Source: Tricholomella constricta (Eukaryota; Basidiomycota; Agaricomycetes; Agaricales; Lyophyllaceae). From it: a DNA stretch of 64,000 nt. The position numbers and the translations under genes were made by a program. Of the stretch, positions 11,558 to 23,775 are shown piece by piece. Positions within the stretch are counted from its first letter, which is position 1; each line of letters opens with the position of its first letter. The notes beneath the pieces are model-generated. The model saw nothing but the letters and a program-made list of their open reading frames with translations. It was not told where the DNA came from and did not search any database. The stretch lies in the NCBI GenBank assembly GCA_013368375.1, contig JAACJP010000005.1:248001-312000 (forward strand). Direction: 5' to 3'.

Positions 11558-13511
11558 CTACTTCAAGCTCGCCTTCGCCATCTTGCTGTCGAGGCTGTCC
11601 GCGCCGGGAGCATCGACAGAGATATCATCCGACTTCTTGAGCTTGAGGTCGCTCTCGCTCGGGTGCGCGAGGTTGTGGTGATGCGTGATCGACGCAGTCT
11701 AAGTTACAAAAACAAAAACGTCAGTCAAATGCGCCCAACAACATACGGATGGCCGTAAGGAAACGAAAGCGTACCTCCAATGCTTCCTATGTGACGACAT
11801 ATCCGTGGTCAGCAAAACACTGTTGACAGGGGGAGCGGATGACCATCGATGGTCCATACCTGAGCAGACTCATTCTTGAACTGTTGGAGGTCATCGCGGA
11901 GCTTCACATACTCCGCGGTCTGTTGGGTGTTCGCGAGCGCAGCCATCCTGTTCATCGCCCTGATGCTGAAACCCGCCTTTCGCCCTGTCAAAATCACGCA
12001 TAAACACCAACCATCAGCTCAGATACTGGGACGCGAGGAGGACGCGCTTACACAGCTGCTTCGCGTTGAACGCCTTCTTGACATGTGGTAGGAGATCCGT
12101 GGGCGCGCCGTCTGCTGTCGGGTCGGGCACGAAGTGCGGCGTCTTATCCGCCAACCACTGCACACGAAAAAAAAAATTCAGCGTCCTTTCTTTCTACATT
12201 TGGCCCAAAGTACACACCTTGTGCTGAAGGACCTGCGCAGCGGTAGGCCTTTCCGCGGGGTTGATGGTGAGGCACTTCCTGACGAAATCTTTGGCGGTCT
12301 CAGAGACATTTGCCCAATACTCAAGGGGCTCGAACTTGTAATCGCCAGCGATGATGGCTTCCATCTCGAGCTGCTGAGAATCGCGGTCGAACGGGGTGTA
12401 CCCGGCGAGCAGGAAGTACGTGACGACGCCCATGGCCCAGATGTCGACGGGCTTGCCGTGGCCAGCTACAGATCATCAAAACAATCAATCAAAGTGAAAC
12501 AATCCCAAAGAATCAACGCACTCTTTTTGAAAATCTCAGGAGCCATGTACTATAAATAAAACAGGTGTCAGGTAAACCCTGGAAGGGCGCGGGATTACTG
12601 GGACCTACACCGGGCGTGCCACAGATCTCGGTCAGCATGTTGAATTTCTCTTCCTCCATTACCCTGCTGAGGCCAAAGTCCGCAATCATGATGTCGGCGT
12701 CCTCAGCCTCGGTGCGGAACAGCAAATTCTCGGGCTTCAGGTCTAACGGCGCCTTCAGAGGCGAGAAATAAAAAGGCGCGCTCGCGACTTACCGCGGTGG
12801 ACGATTCCCGAGCTGTGGATGTACTTCACTGCCTGGAAGATGGTCCGCACAAGGGCGGCCGCGTCGCTATGTCGTAAAAGATATGTGAGACGCGTTATAG
12901 GACGTGATGAAGCACGCTTACGCCTCATAATAATTGCCTTTGGCACATATCCGGTCGAACAGCTCGCCGCCAGTGCACAGGTCGAAACACAGGTAGAGGT
13001 TGTGTGATGTCTAGAAATGACCATGAGTCACGTTGAACAAGGCGCGCAACAGACTACGAGAAAGGCCGGTATGAACATGTGTACAATGTACACGGATGCA
13101 TCGTATATTGTGGGCCCATACCGCGTGCCATGATGGTGCAAGGGGTGCGACTCACCTCAAAGTAATCGTGCAGCGTCACGATATTGCGATTTCCGCTGGA
13201 AATCTTCTTCAGGACTGCGATTTCATTCCGCACCTAAACGCCGATGATTGGTTTCATATTTAGCAAGACAACCGACGTGTTCCAATGAGGTGCTGCGGAC
13301 CATATGTTCCCTCCCCTCCATGAGCTTCTTGTTGATGACCTTGCACGCATAGTACTTCCCAGATTCAATATGGATGGCCTCCTTGACAATGGCATACGTC
13401 CCGCTTCCTAGCGTCTTGCCAGTGCGATACTTGCGACATAGAAGGATGTTAGTCGTGCAAGCGATGTAATCGATGATGATCACGCACCTGGCACGGGACA
13501 GTTACGGGCAT
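11558..13511 (-). CDS. CMK1: Ca2+/calmodulin-dependent protein kinase
   Basis: Serine/threonine kinase of the CaMK group. Twelve exons: 13488..13511, 13301..13429, 13156..13233, 12922..13010, 12793..12866, 12609..12742, 12522..12549, 12218..12465, 12052..12157, 11860..11984, 11775..11786 and 11558..11698; 395 aa, all phases consistent. Kinase motifs: GSGTYAIV loop, ACKV lysine (38), VHRDLKPEN (Asp 132), ADFG (Asp 153), [30 protein letters not shown]. It continues to [16 protein letters not shown], then a basic amphipathic stretch ([17 protein letters not shown]) in the place of the autoinhibitory/calmodulin-binding segment. Exon 11 is only 12 nt (EALE). The start MPVTVPCQ is the only ATG that joins exon 2 in frame. 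The gene symbol is by family analogy. Confidence 0.92.
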
Positions 13512-13556
13512 GATCGATCTCGGTCGGCGACGATCTGTGCGCTGTGGATGGGAAAA

Positions 13557-13970
13557 TCAGCAAGGAGCGCGATGTACAGAGCGGCGGCGACGATGAGGAG
13601 GTTGGGATGGAGAACGGAAGCAAGCCACGGGCGCTCGATAACCAACTGATCGTAAAGTGGGTGCACAGCCACCCGAGACAACGGAAATCACGGAGGTTGT
13701 GCTCACCGATTCTTCTCCTGTTACGACGACGTCCCCGCCTATCCCACTCAGATAGTTGGCCGTTTCCTCTGTGCTCACCGTGCTGTTCGCATTCTTGTTC
13801 AAATTCCCTTCAAGGCTTGGTGGAACCGAATGCGGGCGCCGTGTCATTGTTGCACCCCGCAGCCTAGGGACGATATTATTCCTTAGGCGCTCGAGATGGC
13901 CTAGTTGGGGTTCAGATCGACTCTGGTGAGCGCCCATGGTGTAAGAAGAGAAGAGTGTGTCCTGAAGCAA
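13557..13970 (-). CDS. possible small protein upstream of the kinase
   Basis: Open frame of 137 codons, Ser/Thr-rich then Arg-rich, on the same strand as the kinase and ending 46 bp before its start codon. An internal start would give MGAHQS, which resembles a myristoylation signal. No family is recognised and no intron is needed. It may simply be an open stretch in the kinase 5' leader. Weak call. Confidence 0.2.
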   Translation of the reverse strand: MLQDTLFSSYTMGAHQSRSEPQLGHLERLRNNIVPRLRGATMTRRPHSVPPSLEGNLNKNANSTVSTEETANYLSGIGGDVVVTGEESVSTTSVISVVSGGCAPTLRSVGYRAPVACFRSPSQPPHRRRRSVHRAPC

Positions 13971-14734
13971 GTAACTCGTGGAGGCAGTGTTGGAGTCTTA
14001 TAATTATCGGGACACCGCCTCGCCTTTTCGACCTGGGTTCTCGACACAGCTTCCGCTTCGGGACATATATCAGGGTTGATAAAGAGTCATTCATGCTTCA
14101 TTTCCCACTGCTGCGCTTTCAGGGATCGGACGAAGGAGCCCCTCGAGGCTAGCATGAGGAGTGAAATAAGCACCCACATAGCTTGGCATTCACTACTTGA
14201 CCGCGACCAAAGACGGAACCCCTTCTAGCTCTGTGAACTCCACGTCGAAGTCAAAGCTGTGTCAGATAATCCTTTGCGTTGAGGACGAGATGCCTCCCAC
14301 CAGGCTAAGGTTTCACCATCTATTCGCTGAGTTAGTATGTATATGAAGATGTCCACTTTGAATTCTAATTCTCCTGTCAAGTCGCTTGACGTCGTTTATG
14401 AACTCATCACACGGAACCGGGAACAGGTGCCGTGCTGCCGCTCCTGGCAGCGAACCAGCGAGCGACGCACTAACGACTGACTGGAATCCTTCGACATCAA
14501 GTCGTTGGGATACTGAGATCGCCTACCTTGATTCAAACTGCAAATCCCACTGTCGAGGGACCAACCTATCAGAGAGTCAGTCGAGCGCGTTCGCACACCA
14601 TTTCTGCTGTACAATACCTAACAGCCAAATGCATCAACTCCTGGTATCACATAACACGTACAACACGTCTCCGTACCATAACCAAGAACCTATCCAAAAA
14701 ATAAATGAAGTACACAATCTATCTCCGTCTAAAA

Positions 14735-16830
14735 TTAAGATTTTCCATCCATACCCGGATCTGCATCTGTATCCGCATCTGTATCGTCAGCCGGGACCCC
14801 CTGGCCCTCTGCCCACGCACTCAATATCCATTCCCGATGTCTCATCCACGACGCTCCATCCATCTGCACCAAGTCCCTCAACTTCCACATCTCAAACGGG
14901 AGCTTCGGGTCCGCCTGCAACGCGCTCACCACATACGTTCTAAACAATACCCAGAACGTCAGAACTCATGATCACATCTCACACATGAGGCGGTGAATTT
15001 GTGGGCTGGGTATGTGCGGAAGAGAAAGAGAGCAAGAGAGAAACGCACATGACCGTCGAAACCTTCAGTCCCTCCCCACGTGTCCCCTCGACCCCCACCG
15101 TCCCCTTCAGACTCAGCTCCACACACATGCGCTGCATGGTCATCCCCCGCTCGTGCCAGTACCGGTAAGCCCGCAGGTATTGCGGTCGCATCTCCACCTT
15201 CTCCGGTTCAAGACTAGAGGCCGCGGACGACGAGGATAGCGAGAGCAAGAGCGCCGGTGATCCAGAGGAAAAGGTAAAGTACGGCTCCACGTTGGCTGCA
15301 AACTTACACCGCGAAGTGTCATCGCCGTCGTCGAGCACGATGTCGTGCTTTTCCGCAAGCGCCTGAAGGCGGCGGTAGATCATGAGCGAGCTGTGCACGT
15401 CGTTGGCCGCATCTACACACATAATTACATGCAGAGTCAGTCAGTACGGTCTCTACTTGCGCGGGGTAACATATACGTACACTCGAGCTGCAGCTGGTCG
15501 AGCGGTGCTTCCCAGTTACCCATACGCTCAAGCCCCTTCTCTAGTGTCTTACCACAATAACGCTCGGTGAGCTGGAGACCGCATCAGTCTTACCCAGAGT
15601 CAGAGCTGATATCAAGAGAGCTGTACCTTCGCGAGGCTAACGATTTTGCGTTTTGACACGTTTGAGGGGTCCACGGCGGACGCGACTGCTCCGAGCTCAA
15701 CGAGATTTTTTGCAAGGATGCCGTAGTCGCGAAAAAGCTTCTTGCCATCGTCTGCACAAAACGTCAGTGTTCAGTGCCTTGACTTTTTTGTTCTTGGAAC
15801 GGTTCCACTCACTTAGAATATTGACCCCTAGTTTTGGGATATCCACATTCTCAATTAGTTCCTGCAAAATTTGTCAGTGTCACCCTATGCATAGCAGGAG
15901 TCGGTACTACCTGCAATTTCTTCGGAAACCCTGTCCACACACCCTTAGCTCTTTGTAGAACCACGACCTGCAAAGCAGCACCTACTATCCATGCCATAAA
16001 TCTGCAACACCAGCATCACACCCCTCGTATCCGCGACCTGCACCACCGCCGTCCTCCTCTCCGTCGACGTCCATGACCCATCTCCACGACGCGTGAAGAA
16101 TACGCGCCATTCGATGTCGAGCGCCATGGGGCCGGGTTTTAATCCTGCAACGAGGTCATCGGCCTCGCTTGCATCGGTGGTGTAGACGAGGAACGGCTTT
16201 GGGTCGGTGTAGTCCTTGTATGAGTATATTGGCAGGTCCTGGGCGGGTTTCTCGGCCGACCTGGATTTCGCGGTGCGGGATCTGGGGGCGCGTTTTTTTG
16301 AGAGCGCTGCTGCTTCAACAGGCGCGGAATTTAGAGATTTAGTGGAGGGGGTGTAGGCTAGGAACGGCTTTGGGTCGGTGTAATCCTTGTATGAGTAGAT
16401 TGGCAGGTCCTGGGCGGGTTTCGCGGCAGGCGCGGAATTTAGAGGCTTAGTGGCAGTTGATGTTGTTCTGCTGGCACTGGGTGGCTTCTGAGCCTTTGAA
16501 GGCCCGGGGAAAGCCTGCTCATCGGTGTGGGATTTTTGGAGGAAGAGAGAATGAAGCCTGAAGGTGACGCAGGTTAAGACTCGGAGATGTTCTCGCAAGT
16601 AACAGCAGTATCACGCACGGCTTTCGCGTCGAATTCAGATTGACTTTGCCTCCAACCTGGCTCCCTGCACTCCGGCCTTTGTCCTTCGAGTTGGGTTTCA
16701 GATCCGGCTGAACAGGAAAAGGCCCAAAGACTTCAATATCGCTATCCGAATCCGCCTCCGAGTCTATCTCCATGTGGTTTTTGTTTGGTATAAGAGCATC
16801 AAGCGTTGCGAGAACCTTTGATGAGCTCAT
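14735..16830 (-). CDS. DEDD-type 3'-5' exonuclease, WRN/RNase D-like
   Basis: Exons: 16619..16830, 15986..16557, 15911..15948, 15813..15861, 15627..15751, 15481..15571, 15049..15412 and 14735..14939. Motif Exo I is MALDIEW (Asp 218, Glu 220). Then follow TERRTAVVQVADTRGVMLVL, VDIPKLGVNILNDGKKLF, YGILAKNLVELG and Exo III in EYAANDVHSSLMIYRRL, the pattern of the WRN-exonuclease class. A long C-terminal part after the domain (PQYLRAYRYWHERGMTMQRM to DADPGMDGKS) is family-unassigned. The N-terminal 200 residues form a Ser/Pro-rich linker with an internal duplication (see repeat at about 16185-16430). The start at 16830 (MSSSKVLATLDAL) was preferred; the frame stays open upstream but through an apparent intron acceptor. 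The junction at 15949..15985 implies a very short 37-nt intron and is the least certain part. Confidence 0.82.
16185..16430 (-). repeat. duplicated block inside the exonuclease linker
   Basis: Two copies of a coding segment (KPAQDLPIYSYKDYTDPKPF) at residues about 117-137 and 174-194 of the exonuclease, about 170 nt apart. The DNA copies are nearly identical, including flanking Asn-Ser-Ala-Pro text, so the duplication is recent and in frame. Confidence 0.85.
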
Positions 16831-19108
16831 CGCCGCGTAATGGCGTTTAATTGGACCACTGTAGGCCGTGAACGCGCTGCTAGATTGAAAAAGACAGAAA
16901 TGTAAGTAACTTGAGAACCTCATAGGTTCACGTAGAATTTGTGCCATTGCAAGGCATTGCGAACACGGGAGCAGAGAAGATGCAAGTTGTTGAAGAGCTT
17001 GTTCAAGTGTCAGGTCCACGCGCTCGCGTCGGATCACGTGCTGACATTCGCAGGGGGTCGGTATGCTCGGCCCGACCAAAGTTGATTCGCGCACTTCGCT
17101 CCCTTGAAGGTCAATCGTGGACCAATGTAGAAATCGGACAAGACACACAATCGCCTCGGACTCATTAGCGCTAGTCCCCATCTACGACACTCAATGAACT
17201 CCCCAATGAAACCTTGCTCAGCACTTTCAGCTTGTGCGTCGAGGATGGAGTCACTTTGGATCCCAACGAGCCGCGTAGTACCTTTGGAACCCTTGTCTGA
17301 GCTGTGCTCTCGATATTGCTCAACCATCATGGAAGGATCCGAACTTTAGACGACACTATCGACGCTGTCTGTTGATTTCAAGTGCTGGGCGGAGACCAGG
17401 CAGTCTGGTGAATACTGCTCAAAGTTCGGCGTTCCTCCCGGACCGGATTTTTTCTACCCATCTCGCTCTCCTTGTCTACAACCGGAATAACGTGGCCAGG
17501 GGTCTCAGAGGTGGTGGGGTGCGTATTATAAATAACATCCCTTTCGCAAATCGCCTTTGAGAGGTCAAGCTCATCCTGCCAGTCAAGTTGTTAGGTGCAT
17601 TTCTGCGATCTTCAAATGCTGCCTCAGAAATCTCGCTCCTCGAAAACGGTTTAATCTAACGTTATTCTGAGGATCGCAGAACCTGTACAGCCTCATATTG
17701 AGACTGTTCTCTGCCACTAGGTATGTGCTGCCATGAGGGCGTCCATTACAAATAGTCATGATCGCCGGAGGGATGTCCCCTGTGCTTGGTTATCCCAAAG
17801 GCTTTTCGTCCGCATCATGCAGAATAGCCTGAACCTTGTATCCCATCTTGTCACGACTGGTGCATGACGTCCTGGACGCGGAGGAGCCCGCGCTAGGGGC
17901 ATTCACGCTGGACACTTGACATGCCCTTTCCCCCTCGTACTATCAGGCAAATTCATCGATATGTTAAAGCCCAGGTGGGCGGTCGATATGAGGCACCCAG
18001 CGATTCACACTGCGGATAATTTCATCGACGAGGCTTACCTTGGTGTGTTGGATCTCCATGAGATTTGGTAAAAATATTTCAAATGCCAAAGCGCACTTGT
18101 GGACTCGGGGAAAAAGCGAAGGGTGTCTCGCTTGTTCCTGCTTATCAGGCCTCGTCGATCTTTTCGTCCATGAAATAGCCGGACGTGCTTTCGTTCATTT
18201 AAGCAGCATGTTGGCCTATGGAGTCGATGGCAATTTTCGTGTGTGTCCCATCGTTCTCATTTGTTGATTTTTTAGTATCGGCATCTGGGGATAGTCTTAA
18301 CGGTTTACAGGCACGATGTGCACATTGGAGGCGATTTCTGCAATATACGAGCGCGGGCGGAGTGTGCCATGGCATGAGCTTTCACCCTGCCACTTAAACT
18401 ATCCGCAGATAGACCTCGCTCTCACGGAGTGGAGCCTGTGCAACGACAATTCCAGGTTCATACATAGACTGATACGACCCCTCTGCGCTGCCAACGAATT
18501 ACCAAGTGCGAGGCCTTTTACTGTCCTCGACGAAGATATCAGCTATAAATCACTTACTACCAGACCCATACATAGATTATGTTGAACCAGCCAAGTTCAC
18601 CCTCTCCATCTGCGATGATGACAGCCAAGGGCAGCTGGCATGTTAATCCTGAACGGCGTAACTAGTACTAGTACATCTACGTACTCCAATTAGAATAAAA
18701 GTACCATTGGTCCTCAATTTGAATTTACACATATGTAATACGCCCACAGACACCCACCCTGTTGATCGCACTTACCGCACTCAAATCTGTCGAGGAATCT
18801 GACCCCATCAATTTTCGTGTTGATTCTGTCAAACTCAAACTTCCTCACTTACCGCACTCAAATCTGTCGAGGAATCTGACCCCATCAATTTTCGTGTTGA
18901 TTGTGTCAAACTCAAACTTCCTCGGGTTCCGTCGAGTCTTCACATGGCAAAAACACCGGACGCCAAGACCTCATGACACGGCTGCAATACTTCGTTATGC
19001 GAGCCTCGCGAGTTCTGGTCAGGACGTGACTCTCTTCTGTATACCATAGCCCTGGAGGAGCGCCTCCCTCCCCAGGCCTTTCTCTGCATCCGCTCTTTTT
19101 GTACTATC
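16831..19108. other. intergenic, no gene seen apart from a tandem duplication
   Basis: About 2.3 kb without a supported gene. Open frames up to 117 codons occur without recognised domains. It probably contains decayed gene sequence. A 77-bp tandem duplication is listed separately. Confidence 0.5.
18769..18922. repeat. 77-bp tandem duplication, two copies
   Basis: Copies at 18769..18845 and 18846..18922 begin CACTTACCGCACTC and end CAAACTTCCT. Only one difference was noticed (GATTCTGTC versus GATTGTGTC). Not in a supported gene. Confidence 0.9.
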
Positions 19109-20564
19109 ATGACCCAACTTCCACCACATTTCGTTCGAAATTGTTCATCTTGTGAGGATCCCTTCTACTCTTCGGGATTGATCCACTCACATTCTAAATT
19201 CTGACAGTTGGCGCTTTGACATGGCTTGTCTGGGACAGCCTGATAACCTGCGACCATGAATATCAGTACATATGGAAGTGAGCCCTTGACAGAAACACTT
19301 CGTTGCATCCACACTGGCATTCACATCGCGAGGACAGGGGCCGCACGACTGGAGTGAAGCGACTGTACCTTTTTTCTCGATATTTCGCAATTTGTTCACA
19401 AATGTACGATCTCCTCCATCCATCCCCGAGGGTTTTCGATACTCATAAAATTGTCAGAGCCAACTCAATAGCTATGCTGGGTCCTTTGGCCAGCACGCGC
19501 ATCCGATCGCAAGTGTGTGCTGCTTGGTTCAGCTTTCAGACGATCTCTTTCCTATGCGTGTTTACTACCCTTGAAATGGTGTTATCACTGCGATGTGAGT
19601 CTAATCAGCCCCCTCGGTCCCGTTCATTATGTGACACAAGCAAAGTATACGCACTGTATCGTAAAAGTCGAAATATCGGTGTAATGCTTGTCCTTGCGAT
19701 ACTGGCAGGAATTGGCATCTCCGCCGCATGTGGCGTTCGTACACTTCACCGCTTGCACTTTGATGAAGCATGCAACGCGCCGAAAACTCCTTACGAAGTA
19801 ATTTACTTTAGGTGCGGATATAAAGGTTGTCTTGTGATGCTACTTTTTCGCTCACGACTCTTGCTTTGAAGCACCTTTGCACTTGCGCGTCACGCGTTCC
19901 TCTGGATCTTAACCATTCACAAAAGGAACGTTGGAAGGCAAGCCGGGTCAGGACGTGCACCCATCGTTCGTCTAATGTTACGCGACGGAGCATCGATTTT
20001 CGCCGCCGTCAGCGGTAAGTTGCTGTATGTTTTACATCATGCTGCAGAGGCTCATGACATGATCCATGCTCAGTTGTTTACGCAACAATTGTACCTTATT
20101 CGTACCTGATACATGTGGCAGCCTATGTAATATTCCCGTACGTGCTGTTTCAAGGCGTCGTTGTATCGACGATTCGCTAAAGACTCGATGAAAGGTGGCC
20201 GATCTCGTTCTTATCGATCCTCGTGCGCCTCTTTACTCCCTTCTCTTATCAAGTTTTGTTGCTGAACAGTACATAGACCTGTCGCCTTATTCTTAACATG
20301 CAGAGATTGCGGACACGGACGACGGCGAGCATCCCTGAACTGACGACGAATTTTGAGCCCGACGACTCGCAGACGGAGTGTGATACCATCGGCAGTCCAC
20401 GCACATCGCACACTCACGTCGGTGAGTCGGTGGCTATGACCACATATACAGAGAAAAAGAGAGCTCATCAAATTGTCCGCAGATTATTCAAATTCAAAGG
20501 CAGCTCAATAGAATTGTCAGAAAATGACATTCAAGTGAGGCCTGAGGGCCGGACAGAGAGCTAG
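19109..20564 (+). CDS. DUF6533-type multi-pass membrane protein, intact copy
   Basis: Function unknown; a family greatly expanded in agaricomycetes. Nine exons: 19109..19151, 19208..19277, 19338..19403, 19458..19594, 19646..19811, 19872..20014, 20074..20137, 20195..20222 and 20277..20564; 334 aa, every phase consistent. N-terminal DUF6533 signature: LTWLVWDSLITCDHEYQYIW, then VKRLYLFSRYF. Further hydrophobic segments: FLCVFTTLEMVLSL, VMLVLAILAGIGISAACGV, LARHAFLWILTI, SYLIHVAAYVIFPW, ISFLSIL. About six to seven membrane passes, then a soluble tail of about 95 residues starting TCRLILNMQ. HRLHFDEAC between passes is also in the other copies. It is the intact relative of 5530..6830 and 8020..8640, and lies tail to tail with AA9 copy A (21 bp between stop codons). 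Confidence 0.82.
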
Positions 20565-20584
20565 CAAGATCACAACTATCACGC

Positions 20585-21841
20585 TCACCCACTCCACACG
20601 GCCTATAATCAGAGCTGGGTGAGGACACGGTACTGTGCCAATCGACACAGAGATCACTCACCGGGCCAGGCTGGACATAGCTGGTGGGGATGGCTGTGGG
20701 GAATATTGTCAGGGATCATCTATGCCCAAAGTGCTGAGCCTTACGCCAGTAGATGTTGATGAGAATTCCAGGCTCCTGCGAATGTGTGATGCGCTTAAAT
20801 GTAGCCGACAGGGGTATACGTAAAACAACGTACATTTCCAGTGTAGACTCCTGGAATAGCGACAAGTGGTTTGGGGGAGCCGCTTCCACCGCCAGTTACG
20901 TTGATCTGTCCGCAGCTGATGTAGAATTGCGCTTTGGAAGATCTTTTCAATATGTAGAAGCGTTGGCAGCATTGATCAAGGCTTACCACCACCAGCGGAG
21001 CCGGCACCGTGGAGAGCAATGGATTCAATCCTAACAAGGTACCTAGTTCATGCCGCGCACCAAGTCAGGTATGAGTCGGTGGATCTTAGTTGCTGACTTA
21101 CTGCCCTGATGAGAGTGACTTAGGGACGGTGAAGGATACACCGGGCAAGTCTAGGGCATGATTTGAGAAAGAAGTCTCGTCTCAGTCACAGTGAGAAATT
21201 AGTACTCACTCGCAGCAGGGAACGTGATGCTAGTGCCGCCATCAGTGACAGCGGTCATCTGGTATACCTGATAGAAAAAATCGTTGAATATCCTCTTCTC
21301 GTTATCTCTGGCGCAGGAACAGACCTTGAACCAGACGTTGCCAGATCCATCCCATGTGGTGACGTTGGAAGGCGCTCTCGCCATGTAAACATTCACAACC
21401 TGGAATGGGTATGGTCATTCGTCAGATGCAAATTGCTCACAAGAAACGGGCCTACACCAGGATGAGAGATTACACCATTGCTTTGAATGCCGAGCTGCGA
21501 GCCCGCAGAAACGTTGATGGTCGACGCGGTAGCCTGGGTCTCAGAGGTGTAGCATCGGAAATCAGCACTCTTGACATCGGTTACCTGACAATCGTTCAGT
21601 GAACAGTCCGTTTTTTACTGGGGCAGAGAAACAACGTACAGGGCCATTTGACCAGTAGTTGTTCGTCTTTCGGACGTTTACCCATTCCGGAGTTACAGCG
21701 CCATTCACAACGAGGGAAGGAAAGGTATCTTATCGATAAGTAGTTAGTTTATACGATACATGAATTACGAACATGGTGGGACTTACAATGAGCTGAAGCA
21801 ATAGCCCCCAAAGAAAGCACGAAGGAAGTTAAAAGACGCAT
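20585..21841 (-). CDS. AA9 lytic polysaccharide monooxygenase, copy A
   Basis: Secreted copper enzyme that oxidatively cleaves cellulose or related glucans. Eleven exons: 21787..21841, 21640..21728, 21456..21584, 21325..21399, 21210..21267, 21102..21150, 20987..21042, 20834..20931, 20745..20775, 20662..20693 and 20585..20602; 229 aa, all phases consistent. Signal peptide MRLLTSFVLSLGAIASA is followed by His18, which becomes the N-terminal copper-brace histidine. The second brace histidine is His89 (ISHPG), the axial tyrosine Tyr174 (AQFYISCGQ), with His163 (IALHGAG) in the second shell. Also typical: DFRCYTS, WDGSGNVWFK, PGILINIYWPIPTSYVQPGP. No CBM1 or linker; ends AVWSG. A TATA box lies 51 bp upstream of the ATG. 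Confidence 0.95.
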
Positions 21842-21891
21842 ATTGGATCAGATCAGGTCAGTGCCGGTATCATTGCAGCGCACTTTCAGCC

Positions 21892-21898
21892 TTTTATA
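21892..21898 (-). promoter_or_regulatory. TATA box of AA9 copy A
   Basis: TATAAAA on the minus strand, 51 bp upstream of the start codon. AA9 copies B and C have the same motif at similar distances, which supports a role. Confidence 0.6.
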
Positions 21899-22574
21899 AT
21901 GCAGGGCTTGTCAAAGAAATACCTAAATTCACCTTGTCGTTCGTCTGGTGATCGAGGAGAATGGATATATACCGGACACTGTTGCAGTCTTGGAACGCAA
22001 TGAATGATTGTCGCCTCATACCAACGCTGTCCGTCTGCCGGGGCGGGAATATGCGAAGCTAAGATGTATGGCAGTTGGGAAGCTAGCATAGATAAGACCT
22101 GCCGAGATATAGACGAAGCTCGCCCGGAATAAAGTTGGAACCCTGGTCGAGGTGCGTGAGGCCATACTCTTTGAGTCGTGGAGAAAAATCGGACTCTGCG
22201 AGCAAGGCGTGCAAAAGAAAAATTTTGAGGATACATGCTCAATATTTGACTCCGGGCCGAATCTAGCCACAAGCGTGACCAAGAATGATTTTCGCGAGGC
22301 AACTGATAGGTATGACCATGTAACTTGTAAGAAGATCTCGTCAACCGGGCCCCGAATGAACTTCTGGTTTGCTGAATTCCTTCCACGTGGCCTTTTGAGC
22401 GAAAGAGCGGAGTAAGGGTGGCGAAAGGTAGTGGTGTTGAGAGTGCGATAAAATAAAGAGACTGGCATGCCGGAGAAGGAGGGCTCAGAACCCCTGACTT
22501 TAGAACTCAGCCAGTCCACGCAGCCTAAGGTGAGGAAAATGAGGACCTCATCCATAAAGATTGAAAAAACGACT

Positions 22575-22785
22575 CTCACGAGACCCATTAGCACGTAGGC
22601 GGTGGAGATTGCTGCTTGTCAGATAATTGCAATCTCGTGAGATGTTCAAAGACTTACGCCAGTAAATGTTTATCAAAAAATTCTAGCTTGTGCAATAATC
22701 TCCTTGATCAAGTCTAATCCACGACAATCATGAAAAGAGTGTGCATTGCCAGCGTAGACACAAGGAATAGCGAACAAGTTTCCGA
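22575..22785 (-). pseudogene. AA9 relic between copies A and B
   Basis: Degenerate 3' part of an AA9 gene on the same strand. Three exon pieces align with copy A: the exon 8 end (CGCTATTCCTTGTGTCTACG, near 22744-22775), exon 9 with its donor (AACATTTACTGGCGTAAG, near 22650-22680) and exon 10 (ATCTCCACCGCCTACGT, near 22582-22612). Frames are broken by stops and the 5' half is not recognisable. Ancient duplicate. Confidence 0.6.
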
Positions 22786-23775
22786 GATTGCGGTTCTCAC
22801 AGGGGTCCAGATTGTATTGGGTGATCATCGGCGAAAATAGGATGCTAAGGCACTGGGCAGCCCACCGAGAGGCCTTTTCATGATGCGATTGACATCGATT
22901 AGAGCGTGACAGCGCACAGAAAGACATATGACGACAATAAACGTCGATCCATTGAAACGCCGAAGTCGAAAAGCTTCACTGGCGGAACGTAGCATAAGAG
23001 GATGCTGGAAAAGTACCCAGAAAATGACCATCCGCGCTTATACTATGCCCCCAAGAAGAGTTCCTCGCATTCCCTGAGTTTCGGGCTCAAGTGCGAGTTT
23101 ATGAGCATAATAGTGATGTCAGTACTAATGGGGATCCGAAGAAGTGGATAACTGTACCCAAGGTATGGAAGGAACGTCGGTGCAAATGTACGTCTGTAAG
23201 GAAAATATTGAGTTGTACTGAGAGCTCTGAACACGTACCCAGGCCTGAAAGGATCGGCGAAAGTGGCATGCGAAGTCCGATATCGACAGTCTAGCAGTAA
23301 TTACGACTAAACACAGGTTGAACGGTGAAATAGTAGCAGCGCCTGGAAATCGTCTGATACAAGGAACTTGGCCCTATGTATAAAAACCTGGTGAAAGGGA
23401 GGGAGAAGATCGCAAATGTAGATCTGAACGTTGTAGAAGCATGTATACGCGGTCACTGGCATCGTGGTTGGGAGGAAGATGATTTCCGGGTCGTTCATGC
23501 GGCTGTAGCCTTTGACAATCAGCAACAAATGTCGCGTGTGATGAAAAAGGGAAGTTCCGTCGCGGCGTCGCGTCTCATTGCAGAGATAGATCACAATATA
23601 GTCAATCGGTAAACAACAGGCCAAAGCCAGAAGTGAATGAATCGTCATCGGACGCTACTCATGCTAAACAGGGATCAAAACCTCACACCGAACGCGGCAG
23701 GCCTTGATGTCATTTTAAATAAATACAGGGAGCCATTTTGGAGCAGACGAGTCAATGTAATTACACGTTTCCAAG
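22786..23775. other. no intact gene seen; possible remains of the AA9 relic
   Basis: Short open frames on both strands without motifs. The 5' half of the AA9 relic would be expected here but no exon could be aligned. Confidence 0.45.
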
